The notes: generated by a model from the letters alone, not told the origin. A stretch of DNA of 64,000 bases from Geitlerinema sp. BBD 1991-9 (GCA_001657325.1 LWRO01000021.1:1-64000), one strand, 5' to 3'. Shown: positions 28,437 through 39,102, numbered from the stretch's first letter. Program-made: numbers and translations.

Positions 28437-29597
28437 TGCGGCTCAAATATCGCGTTTTTTGGGGTTTGTAGTGTATTGAAGCGACCGAGAATCGAAGATT
28501 GGCCAGGAATCGCGCACTGGTTCAACACACTGCTCGAAAAAGACATTTTTTCCAGTTAAGAAGTTCCGAGAACGGAGTTTTAGCTAAATTGCGAGTTTAT
28601 GCTGCGCTTTCTTTTTGTATATTGCGTGTTTTTACTGAGTGCAATTGTAGCCATAGACAGTCATTTGACTTACGTTTCAACTCGATCGATTGTGCAGTCG
28701 GTTACCCTGTAGAACTCTGGACAACCAGGCTCGATCGCGGCTCGATTTCCCTCAGTCTATCGATCTCGTCGTACTTCCTCATTGTACTTCATACATTTTC
28801 GTATACCTTTTCAAAACGGGCAAGTGAGAGGCGAAGCGAGGAAATGCTATTACCCAGCAGATCCACGAGAAAACACGCAAATAAATCTCGAGCTTTTACA
28901 TATTTTCAACAGTAAGCTTTTTCGATCTCAAAAAATTTTAATAAAAATTTCAATTTTGTTGCAAGTAAAACCCCATTTTGAAACTATAATAAAAAGCAGA
29001 ACGAGAAGCCAATGACCCAGATTCTCCTCCTCTTCCATAATTGAAACTTTTCAATTTAGCACTTTTTCGCGCGAAAAATCCAATTAATAGCCCCATATCG
29101 ATTCAGTGTTGATAGGTAACTCATAAAAAAGTTAGTTAAATATCGACAATCGAGTCATCAAAAACTGACAAACGAAAAATAGCTCGCTTGCAACTTGTGA
29201 GCTTAGCACCAAAAGATTGGAATATCCCATCACAGACAACTTAACTAACGAATCGTCTTATACCTCAATCGATCGAGTTTGACGTTGAGCGTTCATACAG
29301 CTCGAGCGAGTTGTAGAAGTTCGATCTACATTGAGCTTTAGACTGGTCAGTTCAACCGCTTAAAAAAAAGATCGTTGAACTCAACCTAGAGATAGCATTT
29401 TTAATTTTGAAGTCTAAAACCTGGTCGTAGACCAACTCAGTTCAATAAAATCCCAATTGTAGTACGTTCGCTTGTCAACTCTTGGATCTCTATCAAGAAC
29501 GATGATACACAACAAGCCGATCGATAACATCAAACATTTGTTCGTTCGTTCGTTCGATCGTATACCTGCAATTTATCGAAGAATACAGACCATTTTA
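28437..29597. other. Long gene-poor stretch upstream of the binding-protein gene
   Basis: About 1.16 kb with no supported gene. Open frames at 28499-28915 and 28782-29015 lack family features. The region becomes AT-rich after 28900, with runs such as AAAAAATTTTAATAAAAATTT near 28930. It probably contains the promoter of the 29.6-kb operon, which I could not pinpoint. Confidence 0.5.
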
Positions 29598-30545
29598 ATG
29601 CAAAAATTATTCTTGGCAATTACGACAGCTGCTTTCATTATTAGTTGCAGCACTGTACCACCCGAACCCTTGCGTGTTAATGCCAGTACTTGGATAGGTT
29701 GCGAACCTTTTTTTCTCGCTCGAGAACTCGGTTACTATGATAATAAACCTATTGAATTAATAGAAACAACATTTGTCCAAGACCAACATCGTGCTTTTTT
29801 GAATGACGAATTTGATATGCTCTGTACGAGCTTAGATGCGACCTTAGAGTTGATCGACAATAAAGCCGACACTCGTGTCTTTCTGGTTTTAGATGTTTCT
29901 CATGGAGCTGATGCTCTTGTCGTCCAAGCAGAGATTGAAAATATCGCCGATCTCAAGGGTAAAACAATCGGTATACCCCCCTTTCCTCTCGCTCGACTAT
30001 TATTAACCCGAGCGCTAGAGACGGCTGATTTATCCATTGAAGACGTAGAACTCGTGGATCTTGAAATTGTCGATCAAGAAGCCCCCTTTCAATCTAAAGA
30101 AATTGATGCTGCTGTCACTTTTGAACCTGCTCGATCGAGTCTAATCGCATCTGGAGCGAAATTGCTATTTGATAGTTCTCAAGTTCCAGGAGAAATTGTT
30201 GACGTTCTAATTGGAAGTCAATCTTTGGGTTCCACTCATGCTCAACAAATTAAAATTCTTTTAGACGGATGGTTTAAGGCACTTGATGAGATCGAGAAGA
30301 ACCCCAAAGAAAGTATCGAGCTAATGGCCAAGCGAGAAGGCATTTCTCCAGATCAGTTCGAGCAAGCTCTTCAAGGTTTGCAATTGATCGGACTGAAAGA
30401 CAACCAAGCAATCTTCGATCGAACAGATACTGATTTTATTGAAGGAATGCGAAGATTGTCCGTTTTTCTAGAAAAAACTGAAATTATCCAAAACGAGATC
30501 GATCCCATAACAATTTTTGAAGAAAAACCCTTAAATGAATTTTAA
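29598..30545 (+). CDS. NMT1/SsuA-like solute-binding lipoprotein
   Basis: 315 residues from the ATG at 29598, which begins a signal peptide with lipobox IISC at Cys17; the frame extends upstream to 29472 without a plausible signal. The mature part follows the NMT1/THI5/NrtA-type periplasmic binding fold: RVNASTWIGCEPFFLARELG, the DMLCTSLDATLELID segment, LKGKTIGIPP and AAVTFEPARSSLI. Such proteins bind sulfonates, nitrate, taurine or thiamine precursors. No ABC permease or ATPase is nearby. The next gene, 21 bp on, is a membrane hybrid kinase, so a sensory co-receptor role is inferred. Confidence 0.85.
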   Translation: MQKLFLAITTAAFIISCSTVPPEPLRVNASTWIGCEPFFLARELGYYDNKPIELIETTFVQDQHRAFLNDEFDMLCTSLDATLELIDNKADTRVFLVLDVSHGADALVVQAEIENIADLKGKTIGIPPFPLARLLLTRALETADLSIEDVELVDLEIVDQEAPFQSKEIDAAVTFEPARSSLIASGAKLLFDSSQVPGEIVDVLIGSQSLGSTHAQQIKILLDGWFKALDEIEKNPKESIELMAKREGISPDQFEQALQGLQLIGLKDNQAIFDRTDTDFIEGMRRLSVFLEKTEIIQNEIDPITIFEEKPLNEF

Positions 30546-30566
30546 TTTCCATACGATCGAACAACA

Positions 30567-32804
30567 ATGCCAAAACTTTCTTTATCTTTGCGTCACTCTA
30601 TCCCCATAATGCTTTTTAGCTTCGGTGGAGTTTTCGGTTTGATTTTTTTTCAGCTAGAAGTTCAAATTGCCTGGACTCGAGCGGAATCGAGAATCGAGCA
30701 ACAGGCAAAATTTATAGGAGGTCAAACTGCAGGATTAATTGAATATCAATATCGTCAGAATAATCCTCGTGGCGCAACCCTAGCTATTCATCGTCTGGCC
30801 AACGCTCCCACGCTCGATCTTGTATTGCTAGTTGATAAAAATAATCGCGTTATTGAAACAACTCGTCTGCAATTTTATGAAGAACAAATTTCAGACATTG
30901 TTGAACCGTCGATCGACAGTCAAGTACAAGCTGTTCGTCAAAATCAATCGAGTCAAACGATCTTAACTGAAGATCGAAAAAAGATTTGGGCTTTTTATCC
31001 AGTCGGATTAGGGGGTTCTGCTGGAGAGATTTTGCCGTCACAAGTTGGTGTTTTATTACTTAAATACGATCTGGATTGGCTCAAGCAACAAGCTTATATA
31101 GATGCAGTTCGGCAATCGTTAACTTATAGTGCCTTTCTGAGTTGCTTGTGTTTACTATTTTGGTTGTTTTTCTCAATACTTGTCGTTTCCCCCTTAAGGA
31201 AGCTAACTAATGCTGCCATAAACATTGGACGAGGACATTTAGATACTCGTATTCATATCAAATCTCATAATGAAATTGGAATTCTGTCTCGTTCCTTCAA
31301 TCAAATGGTCGAACAATTACAGGATTCTCTGATTGCATTAGAAAAAAACAATGAAATATTAGAGCAACGAGTGCAGAAGCGAACCCACGAGCTGGAAATT
31401 GCCAAAGATAAAGCTGAAGTTGCCAACAAAGCAAAAAGTCAATTTATTGCCAATATGAATCACGAATTGAGAAGTCCGTTAAATGCAATTTTGGGCTTTA
31501 CTCAAATCATGACCCGTTCCCAAACACTAGCTACAGAACATCAAGAGAACGTTGGCATTATTAACCGAAGTGGCGAACATCTCTTGACCTTAGTAAACAA
31601 CGTACTCGACCTATCCAAAATTGAAGCCGGACGCATCACGCTCAATGAAAAAAACTTTGACTTTTACCGGCTTTTAAGCGATATTGAAGATATGCTACAT
31701 TTTAAAGCTGAAGCTAAAAGCTTACAGCTATTAGTTGAGTATACAGCAGATGTTCCTCAGTACATCCGAACTGATGAAGTAAAGCTTCGTCAAGTTTTAA
31801 TTAATTTAATCAATAATGCTATCAAGTTTACGGAAGAAGGTGGAATTTCGGTCAGAGTCGGCAGCAATTCTCCCAACTCGAATTCCATCAAAATTATTTG
31901 TGAAGTCGAAGATACGGGAGCTGGTATTGCACCTGAAGAACTCGATCGACTCTTTGAAGCTTTTATTCAAACTGAAGCCGGAAAACAAGCCCAAGAAGGA
32001 ACAGGATTAGGATTATCCATTTCTCGAAAATTCGTGCAATTGATGGGGGGAGACATTCACGTTACATCTCAAATCAACAAGGGAACGATATTTAGGTTTG
32101 ATATTGAAGCTACTATTGTTAAGGAAAATGAGGTTAACGCCCAAACGCCCAAACGTCGTGTTATCGCTCTCGAGGTGAACCAGCCAACTTATCGTATTCT
32201 AGTTGTGGATGATAAGCCGCTCAATTGCAAATTGTTAATTAAACTATTAGCTCCGTTGGGATTCGAGGTGAAGGAAGCTAATAACGGTCAAGAGGCTGTA
32301 AAAATTTGGGATCGCTGGCAACCGCATCTCATTTGGATGGATATGCGAATGCCCGTAATGGATGGATATGAAGCCACACAACAAATCAAAGCCACGACGA
32401 AAGGACAAGCTACGACGATTATTGCCTTAACAGCTAGTGGACTGGAAGAAGAAAAAGCTGTGACCCTATCTGCTGGTTGTGATGATTTTATGAGAAAGCC
32501 ATTTCGTGAGGAAGATATATTCCAGAAAATGGAAGAATATCTAGGTGTTCGTTATGTTTACGAAAAGATCGAGAGTACACCCGTAGGAGAAGAAGAAAAC
32601 GAAGAATCTATTCGAGAAAAAGTAAGCGTGCTATCTCAAGAATTACAAGAACCGCTTAAGGAAGCTTTACTGACGGGAAGTTTAGAGCGAATTGCTCGAT
32701 CGATCTCAGCTATCGATCGAGCAGATTCTTCTCTTGCTGCGGCGATTCAAAAGTATTGCGATCGATTTGAATATCAGAAAATATTAAATTGGCTAACTGA
32801 TTAA
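30567..32804 (+). CDS. Membrane hybrid histidine kinase
   Basis: 745 residues. Membrane segments at about 10-28 and 188-212 flank a roughly 150-residue periplasmic sensor, followed by HAMP (VVSPLRKLTNAAINIGRG). HisKA has His299 in NHELRSPLNAIL, HATPase shows DTGAGI and GTGLGLSIS, and the receiver has Asp592 in IWMDMRMP. The C-terminal 80 residues form a helical tail. It follows the binding lipoprotein by 21 bp and precedes a REC-kinase by 98 bp, so the three form a probable signalling operon in which the lipoprotein may present a ligand to the periplasmic sensor. Confidence 0.93.
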   Translation: MPKLSLSLRHSIPIMLFSFGGVFGLIFFQLEVQIAWTRAESRIEQQAKFIGGQTAGLIEYQYRQNNPRGATLAIHRLANAPTLDLVLLVDKNNRVIETTRLQFYEEQISDIVEPSIDSQVQAVRQNQSSQTILTEDRKKIWAFYPVGLGGSAGEILPSQVGVLLLKYDLDWLKQQAYIDAVRQSLTYSAFLSCLCLLFWLFFSILVVSPLRKLTNAAINIGRGHLDTRIHIKSHNEIGILSRSFNQMVEQLQDSLIALEKNNEILEQRVQKRTHELEIAKDKAEVANKAKSQFIANMNHELRSPLNAILGFTQIMTRSQTLATEHQENVGIINRSGEHLLTLVNNVLDLSKIEAGRITLNEKNFDFYRLLSDIEDMLHFKAEAKSLQLLVEYTADVPQYIRTDEVKLRQVLINLINNAIKFTEEGGISVRVGSNSPNSNSIKIICEVEDTGAGIAPEELDRLFEAFIQTEAGKQAQEGTGLGLSISRKFVQLMGGDIHVTSQINKGTIFRFDIEATIVKENEVNAQTPKRRVIALEVNQPTYRILVVDDKPLNCKLLIKLLAPLGFEVKEANNGQEAVKIWDRWQPHLIWMDMRMPVMDGYEATQQIKATTKGQATTIIALTASGLEEEKAVTLSAGCDDFMRKPFREEDIFQKMEEYLGVRYVYEKIESTPVGEEENEESIREKVSVLSQELQEPLKEALLTGSLERIARSISAIDRADSSLAAAIQKYCDRFEYQKILNWLTD

Positions 32805-32902
32805 AAAGCTGTCTTTTGAAAGAGGATTTCGACGTTATTTAACAAAGATGTTTCATACAGCTTCTCAATGCGCTTGAGGTCACCCGAAGTCACCAAAAAA
32901 TC

Positions 32903-34306
32903 ATGCTAAACTTATCACCCAATCCGAATCACAGTCAACAGAAGTCTACAAGTTGCTCTCCACCCAATTCAGGGCTGGGTAATATTTTAGTGGTCGATGA
33001 CACTCCGGCTAATTTACAACTCTTAATCGGTTTACTGTCCGACAAAGGTTATACAGTTCGCCCAATTCCCAGTGGTAAACTCGCCCTCCAAGGGATTCAC
33101 CTCGATTATCCCGATCTGATTTTGCTCGACATTCAGATGCCCGATATGGATGGCTATGAAGTTTGCAAGCGTTTAAAAGCAGATGAACGGACTCGAGATA
33201 TTCCTGTGATTTTTCTGAGTGCGCTCAATGATGTTTTTGATAAAATCAAAGCTTTTCAGGTTGGAGGAATTGATTATATCACCAAGCCTTTTCATGCAGA
33301 AGAGGTGTTTGCTCGCGTCAAAACTCACATCACTTTATATCGCCTTCAAAAACAGTTACAAGAGAAGACCGAAGATCGAGATCGACAAATCCAGGAAAAA
33401 AACATTCTTCTCGAGGAAACGATTGGAAATCTGAAATCGACCAATCAAGAGCTAAAAGAAAATCTAGGGCAGCTCAAAAAAGCGCAATTACAATTGGTTC
33501 AAAGTGAAAAAATGGCAACATTAGGCCAACTCGTTGCTGGAATCGCTCACGAAATTAACAATCCTGTTGGCTTCATTGAAGGCAATATTAATTATGCGCT
33601 AGACTACGTCCGAGATCTGATCGATCTCGTAACCCTCTATCAAGACAAACTGTCCGATCCCGATCCGGAAATTCAAGACTGTATTGAAGAGATCGATTTA
33701 GATTTTTTGATCGAAGATCTTCCCAAAACGATCGAGTCTATGAAAACAGGCGCCGATCGCATTTGCAATATTAGCACTGCATTACGTACTTTTTCCCGTG
33801 CCGATACTGATTGTAAGGTGAAATTCAATATTCACGATGGTATTGATAGTGCTTTATTGATTTTGAAACATCGTCTCAAAGATAATGGAGACCGTCCATC
33901 GATCGAGGTCATTAAGCAGTATGGAGAATTACCCGAAGTTGAATGTTTCCCAGGAAAACTCAATCAGGTTTTTCTGAATTTATTAGCCAATGCTATCGAT
34001 GCACTCGATGAAGCGTATCAACAGCCTTCTGACTCTCGTTCTCAAAAAATCACAATTAGAACTGAAGTTCAACCTCAAAAAAATCAAGCGACTGTCTGGA
34101 TCGAAGATAATGGAGCCGGAATGCCTGAGGACGTGCAAAACAAGGTCTTTGAGCATTTATTTACAACCAAAACAGTTGGCAAAGGAACGGGGTTAGGACT
34201 TTCAATTGCCCATGAAATTATTGAAGACAAACACAACGGACAGATTTGGTTTGATTCAGTCCTAGGAGAAGGAACAAAATTTGCGATCGCTTTACCTCTA
34301 TCCTGA
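32903..34306 (+). CDS. Soluble REC-histidine kinase
   Basis: 467 residues without membrane segments. An N-terminal receiver has Asp76 in LLDIQMPDMDG, followed by a coiled coil of about 60 residues (RLQKQLQEKTEDRDRQIQEK) and a HisKA-type core with His216 in GIAHEINNPVGF, and HATPase with DNGAGM and GTGLGLSIA. A receiver ahead of a kinase suggests that it is itself switched by phosphorylation, perhaps from the hybrid kinase upstream. No output domain or DNA-binding domain is encoded in the operon. Confidence 0.93.
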   Translation: MLNLSPNPNHSQQKSTSCSPPNSGLGNILVVDDTPANLQLLIGLLSDKGYTVRPIPSGKLALQGIHLDYPDLILLDIQMPDMDGYEVCKRLKADERTRDIPVIFLSALNDVFDKIKAFQVGGIDYITKPFHAEEVFARVKTHITLYRLQKQLQEKTEDRDRQIQEKNILLEETIGNLKSTNQELKENLGQLKKAQLQLVQSEKMATLGQLVAGIAHEINNPVGFIEGNINYALDYVRDLIDLVTLYQDKLSDPDPEIQDCIEEIDLDFLIEDLPKTIESMKTGADRICNISTALRTFSRADTDCKVKFNIHDGIDSALLILKHRLKDNGDRPSIEVIKQYGELPEVECFPGKLNQVFLNLLANAIDALDEAYQQPSDSRSQKITIRTEVQPQKNQATVWIEDNGAGMPEDVQNKVFEHLFTTKTVGKGTGLGLSIAHEIIEDKHNGQIWFDSVLGEGTKFAIALPLS

Positions 34307-34410
34307 AAGCTCTTCAAAATTGATTGGAAGGCTAATAAGGGGGGATTGACACGCAGGTTCAAGTCCTCAGATTTTAGATTTCAGATTTTGGATGGAAACC
34401 GGTAGTCTAC

Positions 34411-34535
34411 TAGACCTCCTGCATGAATCAAATTCACCCCCCTTCATCCCCCCTTGACAAGGGGGGAAACTCGCTCCCTCCCCTTGTCAAGGGGAGGGTT
34501 GAGGTGGGGTCAGAAACATTTATGCAGGAGGTCTA
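34411..34535. mobile_element. MITE-like inverted-repeat element
   Basis: Terminal inverted repeats TAGACCTCCTGCAT and ATGCAGGAGGTCTA bound 125 bp without coding potential. The interior contains a second inverted repeat around CCCCTTGACAAGGGG and CCCCTTGTCAAGGGG. Three bases ACT flank either side, compatible with a short target duplication but not proof of one. Confidence 0.75.
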
Positions 34536-34627
34536 CTCTACTGGAATGAAAATCTCCTCACCGCGTCACACTCTCATCGATCGATTTCGTATCATTGAAG
34601 ATAGATCTGTCCGCTAGACTCCCGAAG

Positions 34628-35602
34628 ATGCCTCAGTATCCTGGAATTTCGAGTGAAGCCTTTCGCCATCCGCTCGATCGAGAAGCCGAAGAAACCTTGC
34701 GAAACTTGCCGGGCTTCGATGCGGTGGCACGAACCTTTGTTGAATTTGTCTACGAACGCCCGCAATCAGTGTTTAAGATGGGCAATTATATCGAAGTCGG
34801 TCCGCGTCAGTATTCGACGGTATATCAGATTTTTCGGGAATGCGTTCGCAATTTGGATGTGTTGCCGGAACCGATGTTGTTTGTTGCTCAAGACCCTCAA
34901 ATTAACGCCTACTCCCTCGGCCAAGACCATCCATCAATGACACTGAATTCGGGTCTGTTAGATTTGATGGACGAAACGCAGTTGCGGGTCGTTATCGCCC
35001 ACGAACTCGGCCATATTAAGTGCGGCCACACGATCTTGATTCAGATGGCGTTGTGGGCGATTTCAACGGCGATGTTTATTGGTGAAATGACGTTTGGCTT
35101 GGGTAATGCGATCGGGAGTGGGTTGATTTATGCGTTTTACGAGTGGCGGCGTAAAGCCGAACTTTCAGCCGATCGAGCGGCGTTGTTGGTGACGGACGAC
35201 CTCGACAGCGTGATGAACACGATGATGGTCATGGCAGGGGGAAGTCGCAAGTACGCTCACGAATTGAGTTTGCCGGAGTTTCTGCGTCAGAGCGATCGAT
35301 ATCGAGACCTCGATCGAGATAATCTCAACCAAGTTTATAAATTTTTGCTGTATAACGGAGCGCAGGGAATTGCGTTTACACACCCCTTTGCGGTGGAACG
35401 GTTATATTACATTCGAGATTGGGCGAATTCGCTGGAATACCGCCAGATTCAGGGCGGAAACTATCAGCGAGACGACGCGCAAGGTGCCGTGGACGTGAGT
35501 TCAAGTGCTGCAAACCGACAAAAAGAAGCGTTACGCCGACAAATTGAAGAACTCCAGCGGGAAATTCAACGAGAAAAGGACAAACGAGACAATCGAGGAT
35601 AG
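34628..35602 (+). CDS. M48 family zinc metallopeptidase
   Basis: 324 residues from the ATG at 34628; a TTG at 34595 in the same frame is less likely. The zinc site is HELGH at 125-129 with the third ligand Glu178 in RRKAELSADRAALL, the M48 arrangement. One hydrophobic segment (about 137-170) lies between them and could be a membrane anchor. The C-terminal 40 residues are a Lys/Glu/Gln-rich coiled coil. M48 proteases act on misfolded membrane or exported proteins; the substrate here is unknown. Confidence 0.93.
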   Translation: MPQYPGISSEAFRHPLDREAEETLRNLPGFDAVARTFVEFVYERPQSVFKMGNYIEVGPRQYSTVYQIFRECVRNLDVLPEPMLFVAQDPQINAYSLGQDHPSMTLNSGLLDLMDETQLRVVIAHELGHIKCGHTILIQMALWAISTAMFIGEMTFGLGNAIGSGLIYAFYEWRRKAELSADRAALLVTDDLDSVMNTMMVMAGGSRKYAHELSLPEFLRQSDRYRDLDRDNLNQVYKFLLYNGAQGIAFTHPFAVERLYYIRDWANSLEYRQIQGGNYQRDDAQGAVDVSSSAANRQKEALRRQIEELQREIQREKDKRDNRG

Positions 35603-36326
35603 GAGGTTGAGGAAGGAGTGAGGGGAAATGGGCTATATCCTCGCCAGCCAATTTGCGCTGTTTACGACGATCGAACGATTCGCATCGAGCGATCTGAGTC
35701 GATCGCGATGAAATTGCCAACTCAGCAATCGAGAGTGATACATTTGTTTGACCCGCCTCTCAGTGAAAGCGAACAACCGAGATTCAACCCTATTTCTCCT
35801 GGATGGATGATGTGTCGCTCGGGCGGGAAAATTCAAGACAACGGACAGATCCCAAGTTTTACGATCGATATTGTTAGAGAAAGCTTTGAGGGGCTGTTAT
35901 ATCGAGACTTCCTTCTCGACTCGAGCCATCTCAGCAGTCAAAAAGAGCGACCGCAAATCTTAAAAGTTTCTTAAATTTTCAGCCAATGAAGCTGCAAATG
36001 TAATTTGCATTTGTAATTGTTTTTTTATCGAACCATCTAATTGAGCTTATCACAAGAGCTGGCTGCACGATCGATCGAAAAATGAATCCAGTCAAGTCAC
36101 TGAGCTGTCTACTTCAATTCACAATTTTGTACGGGATAATGATTTAGGACAAGCAAAAGTATCCTTGCCACTGGAGGACGTTTATCTCCTTCTACAGAGG
36201 CTCAGAGAAACCATAGAAGCTCGTTGAAAGCTTAAGATCGATTCAATATTATAAAGTTAAAAAATGATTGATGATATTTTTGAACTAAAGCACTCGATCG
36301 AACGTTTTTCTGTCAGAGGCTTTAAA
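35603..36326. other. Intergenic region upstream of the haemagglutinin-type gene
   Basis: No supported gene. A 118-codon frame at 35618-35974 has no family features and begins in low-complexity sequence. The DNA from about 35990 to 36260 is AT-rich and includes TTTGCATTTGTAATTG near 36006, compatible with a promoter region. Confidence 0.5.
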
Positions 36327-39005
36327 ATGGCCTCGTTTCACCGTGACTTGTTCGCTGGGGTGGGATGCGCGATTTTCATTTGGAGCGCGATCGACACCTC
36401 GATCGCCAACGCCCAAATCGTGCCAGACGATACCCTCGGATCGCGCGTCGAAGATTTAGATGGCATTCGACAGGTGACGGGCGGAACGGAAGTCGGAACG
36501 AATTTGTTTCATAGCTTTCAAGAGTTTAATATTAATCTAGGGGAAACTGTTCGTTTTGAAAACGTTTCGACAATCGAAAACATTATTACTCGCGTGACGG
36601 GCGATAATATTTCAAATATTAATGGCGTGCTGGGTGCGAACGGCTCGGCAAACCTATTTTTACTCAATCCCAATGGAATTGTATTTGGAGCCAACGCCCG
36701 GCTGGAAATTGGGGGATCGTTTTTGGCCAGTACGGCTCGAACGTTGACATTTGAAAATCATGAATCTTTCGATACTCGTGATTCAAAACCCCTGCTTTCA
36801 ATTAACACGCCGCTGGGCGTACAACTCGATACAAACTCGGGCGATATCGTTCATTCAAGTGCATCTCTTTCCGTGCCGACGGGGCAATCTCTAACGCTTG
36901 CAGGTAGAAACCTCTGGTTCGACGGGGGACAACTCGAGGCACCAGAAGGACGAGTGGCCTTGGTCGCGGGGTCTGGCCGGTGGCAGTGGAACGATCGATC
37001 TCTCGAATCGAATGCCATGGGCGGATCGATCGAACTGACCGATAACACGCTCGTGAACGCGAGTGGCAACGGTGGCGGTGAAGTTATCGCGATCGGCGAT
37101 CGACTGTCTCTCGATCGAGGTGCGCGAATTCTCGCCGAAACCCTTGGAAGTGGCAATGGTATAGGGATCGAGATCGCGGTCGATCGATTGGAAACGCGCG
37201 GCAACTCCTGGCTGTCTACAACCACATACGGTACTGGAGCGGGGGGAGATTTTCGCATCGAAGCCAAGACGATCGATCTCGCGGGCGCGGGGGGATTGCA
37301 AGACGTACTCGAACGACTCTTTGCCCTCGAGCGCCTTGAAAATCCGAGCGATTTCGGAAGCGGCTTGTTTGCCATGACCTTTGGGGCTGGGGAGGCCGGA
37401 ACGATTTCGATCGAGACGGACACGCTTGCATTACGCGATAGTGCGTTTATTTCCACTAGCACATCGGGAAGCGGACGCGGCGGACTGCTCGAAGTGCAAG
37501 CCAGCGATACCGTGTATATCAGCGGGGCGCAGATCGCTGCCGAAACGCTGAGCGACGGCGACGCCGGATCGGTAAATTTCAGGACGAGAAATCTCCAGTT
37601 AGACGAAGGGGGAGGGATTTTCGCTTCGACCTTCAAGGGAGGCGATGGTGGCGTCGTGAGGGTGTACGCCTCCGATACCATCGAAATTGCTGGGACGACA
37701 CCGAACGGTCAATTTAACAGTGCGATTGCCGCCAACGCATTTTCCGAAGCGACCACCCAAGCGGGAACGATCGATGTGAACGCCCGACAGATTTTCATTC
37801 GAGACGGTGCGGGAATCGGTGCCGTCACGTTTGGCGTGGCACAGGGGGGAATCGTGTGTCTCAACGCCAGTGAGTCGATCGAATTGAGTGGCGTTCGTGC
37901 CGAGCCGCTCATCCGCGCCAACATCAACACCCGCAGTGTCGGGACGGGGGCGGCTGGAGACATCACGATTTCAACTGGACGGTTAGTCGTGCGCGACGGG
38001 GCAGAAATTACAACTTCGACCTCGAATCGCGGCACGGCTGGACGACTGACGATTCGAGCCTCAGAAGGGATTGAAATTCGAGGCACTGACTCGACCGGAC
38101 AGGTGTTGAGTCGCATTCGCTCAGATGCGACGACGATCGCCCCATTTGCCCCAGTTTCGTCCTGGAGCGGTTTGGAAGGCGTACTCGGAGCAGCCGGGGA
38201 TATCACCATTATCGCGCCCGAACTCCAGCTCGATAATGGCGGTACGCTGATCGTCAGCAGCTTGGGAGAAGGCGTTCGGGCCGGAAACGTGAATATTCAG
38301 GTCGATCGATTGATTCTAGAAGACGGAGCGCAAGTGGTCGCTGAATCGGAATTCGCCCGCGAGGGTAACATCAAGATCGCTGCAGAAACGATCGAGTTAC
38401 GAGACAACAGCAGCATTTCCACCAGTGCCAGCGGATTGGAACCGGGGGGAAATCTCGAGATCGAAACCAATACCCTCGTCGCGTTGGGCAACAGCGATAT
38501 CATCGCTAACGCCGTTAACAATCAAGGTGGTAGAATCAGCATTCGCGCCCAAGGGATTTTCGGCACGGAATTTCGAGAATCGTTAACGTCGAATAGCGAC
38601 ATTACCGCCAGTTCGGAATTGGGGGCCGATTTTGAAGGGAGCGTCGAGATCGACCGGCCCAACCTCGACACGACCTCGGGGTTAGTGGGATTGTCTCAGG
38701 AAACCACGGATGTTGCCGGATTAGTGACCGATCGATGTAGTGCGTGGCGTGCTGGCAGTGATTTCAGCATCACGGGGCGCGGTGGATTGCCGCCCAATCC
38801 TTACGAACCGACGATCGTCCATGTACTTTGGCAAGATTTGAGATCGATCGATCGATCGAGCCAACCCGACGAAAACCGCGAACCGATGCTTGTCGAACCC
38901 ATTGTCGAAGCAACGGGCTGGCAACAAAACGAGGACGGCACGATTTCCTTAGTCTCTCCCCAAGCGGCCAACCTTCAAACTTTTGTCGATCGTTCGTGTC
39001 CTTAA
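36327..39005 (+). CDS. Filamentous-haemagglutinin N-domain secreted protein (TpsA-like)
   Basis: 892 residues from the ATG at 36327, with the signal peptide ending DTSIANAQI; an upstream frame start at 36264 adds 21 unlikely residues. The TPS domain follows (IRQVTGGTEVGTNLFHSFQEF, ANLFLLNPNGIVFGANARL), then a long beta-helical region of irregular repeats (ITISTGRLVVRDGAEI, ISTSASGLEPGGNLEI). The C-terminus has the DRCSAWRAGSDFSITGRGGLPPNP motif typical of cyanobacterial members. Such proteins leave the cell by two-partner secretion, but no TpsB transporter is in the window. A role in adhesion or cell-surface structure is inferred. Confidence 0.92.
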   Translation: MASFHRDLFAGVGCAIFIWSAIDTSIANAQIVPDDTLGSRVEDLDGIRQVTGGTEVGTNLFHSFQEFNINLGETVRFENVSTIENIITRVTGDNISNINGVLGANGSANLFLLNPNGIVFGANARLEIGGSFLASTARTLTFENHESFDTRDSKPLLSINTPLGVQLDTNSGDIVHSSASLSVPTGQSLTLAGRNLWFDGGQLEAPEGRVALVAGSGRWQWNDRSLESNAMGGSIELTDNTLVNASGNGGGEVIAIGDRLSLDRGARILAETLGSGNGIGIEIAVDRLETRGNSWLSTTTYGTGAGGDFRIEAKTIDLAGAGGLQDVLERLFALERLENPSDFGSGLFAMTFGAGEAGTISIETDTLALRDSAFISTSTSGSGRGGLLEVQASDTVYISGAQIAAETLSDGDAGSVNFRTRNLQLDEGGGIFASTFKGGDGGVVRVYASDTIEIAGTTPNGQFNSAIAANAFSEATTQAGTIDVNARQIFIRDGAGIGAVTFGVAQGGIVCLNASESIELSGVRAEPLIRANINTRSVGTGAAGDITISTGRLVVRDGAEITTSTSNRGTAGRLTIRASEGIEIRGTDSTGQVLSRIRSDATTIAPFAPVSSWSGLEGVLGAAGDITIIAPELQLDNGGTLIVSSLGEGVRAGNVNIQVDRLILEDGAQVVAESEFAREGNIKIAAETIELRDNSSISTSASGLEPGGNLEIETNTLVALGNSDIIANAVNNQGGRISIRAQGIFGTEFRESLTSNSDITASSELGADFEGSVEIDRPNLDTTSGLVGLSQETTDVAGLVTDRCSAWRAGSDFSITGRGGLPPNPYEPTIVHVLWQDLRSIDRSSQPDENREPMLVEPIVEATGWQQNEDGTISLVSPQAANLQTFVDRSCP

Positions 39006-39102
39006 ACGATTCGCCCACCGCCGCCTTTAGAATATAAAGATCGGTGAAACTCACACACGCTCGTTCGCGAAAGCGGTGCGTAGCACTATCGATTTCCTGG
39101 TT

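Noticed and set aside
28499-28915. 138-codon plus-strand frame
   Set aside because: Composition unlike the neighbouring genes, no domain, and it lies in repeat-flanked AT-rich DNA.
35618-35974. 118-codon plus-strand frame after the M48 gene
   Set aside because: Begins in low-complexity sequence, has no family features and no clear start signal.
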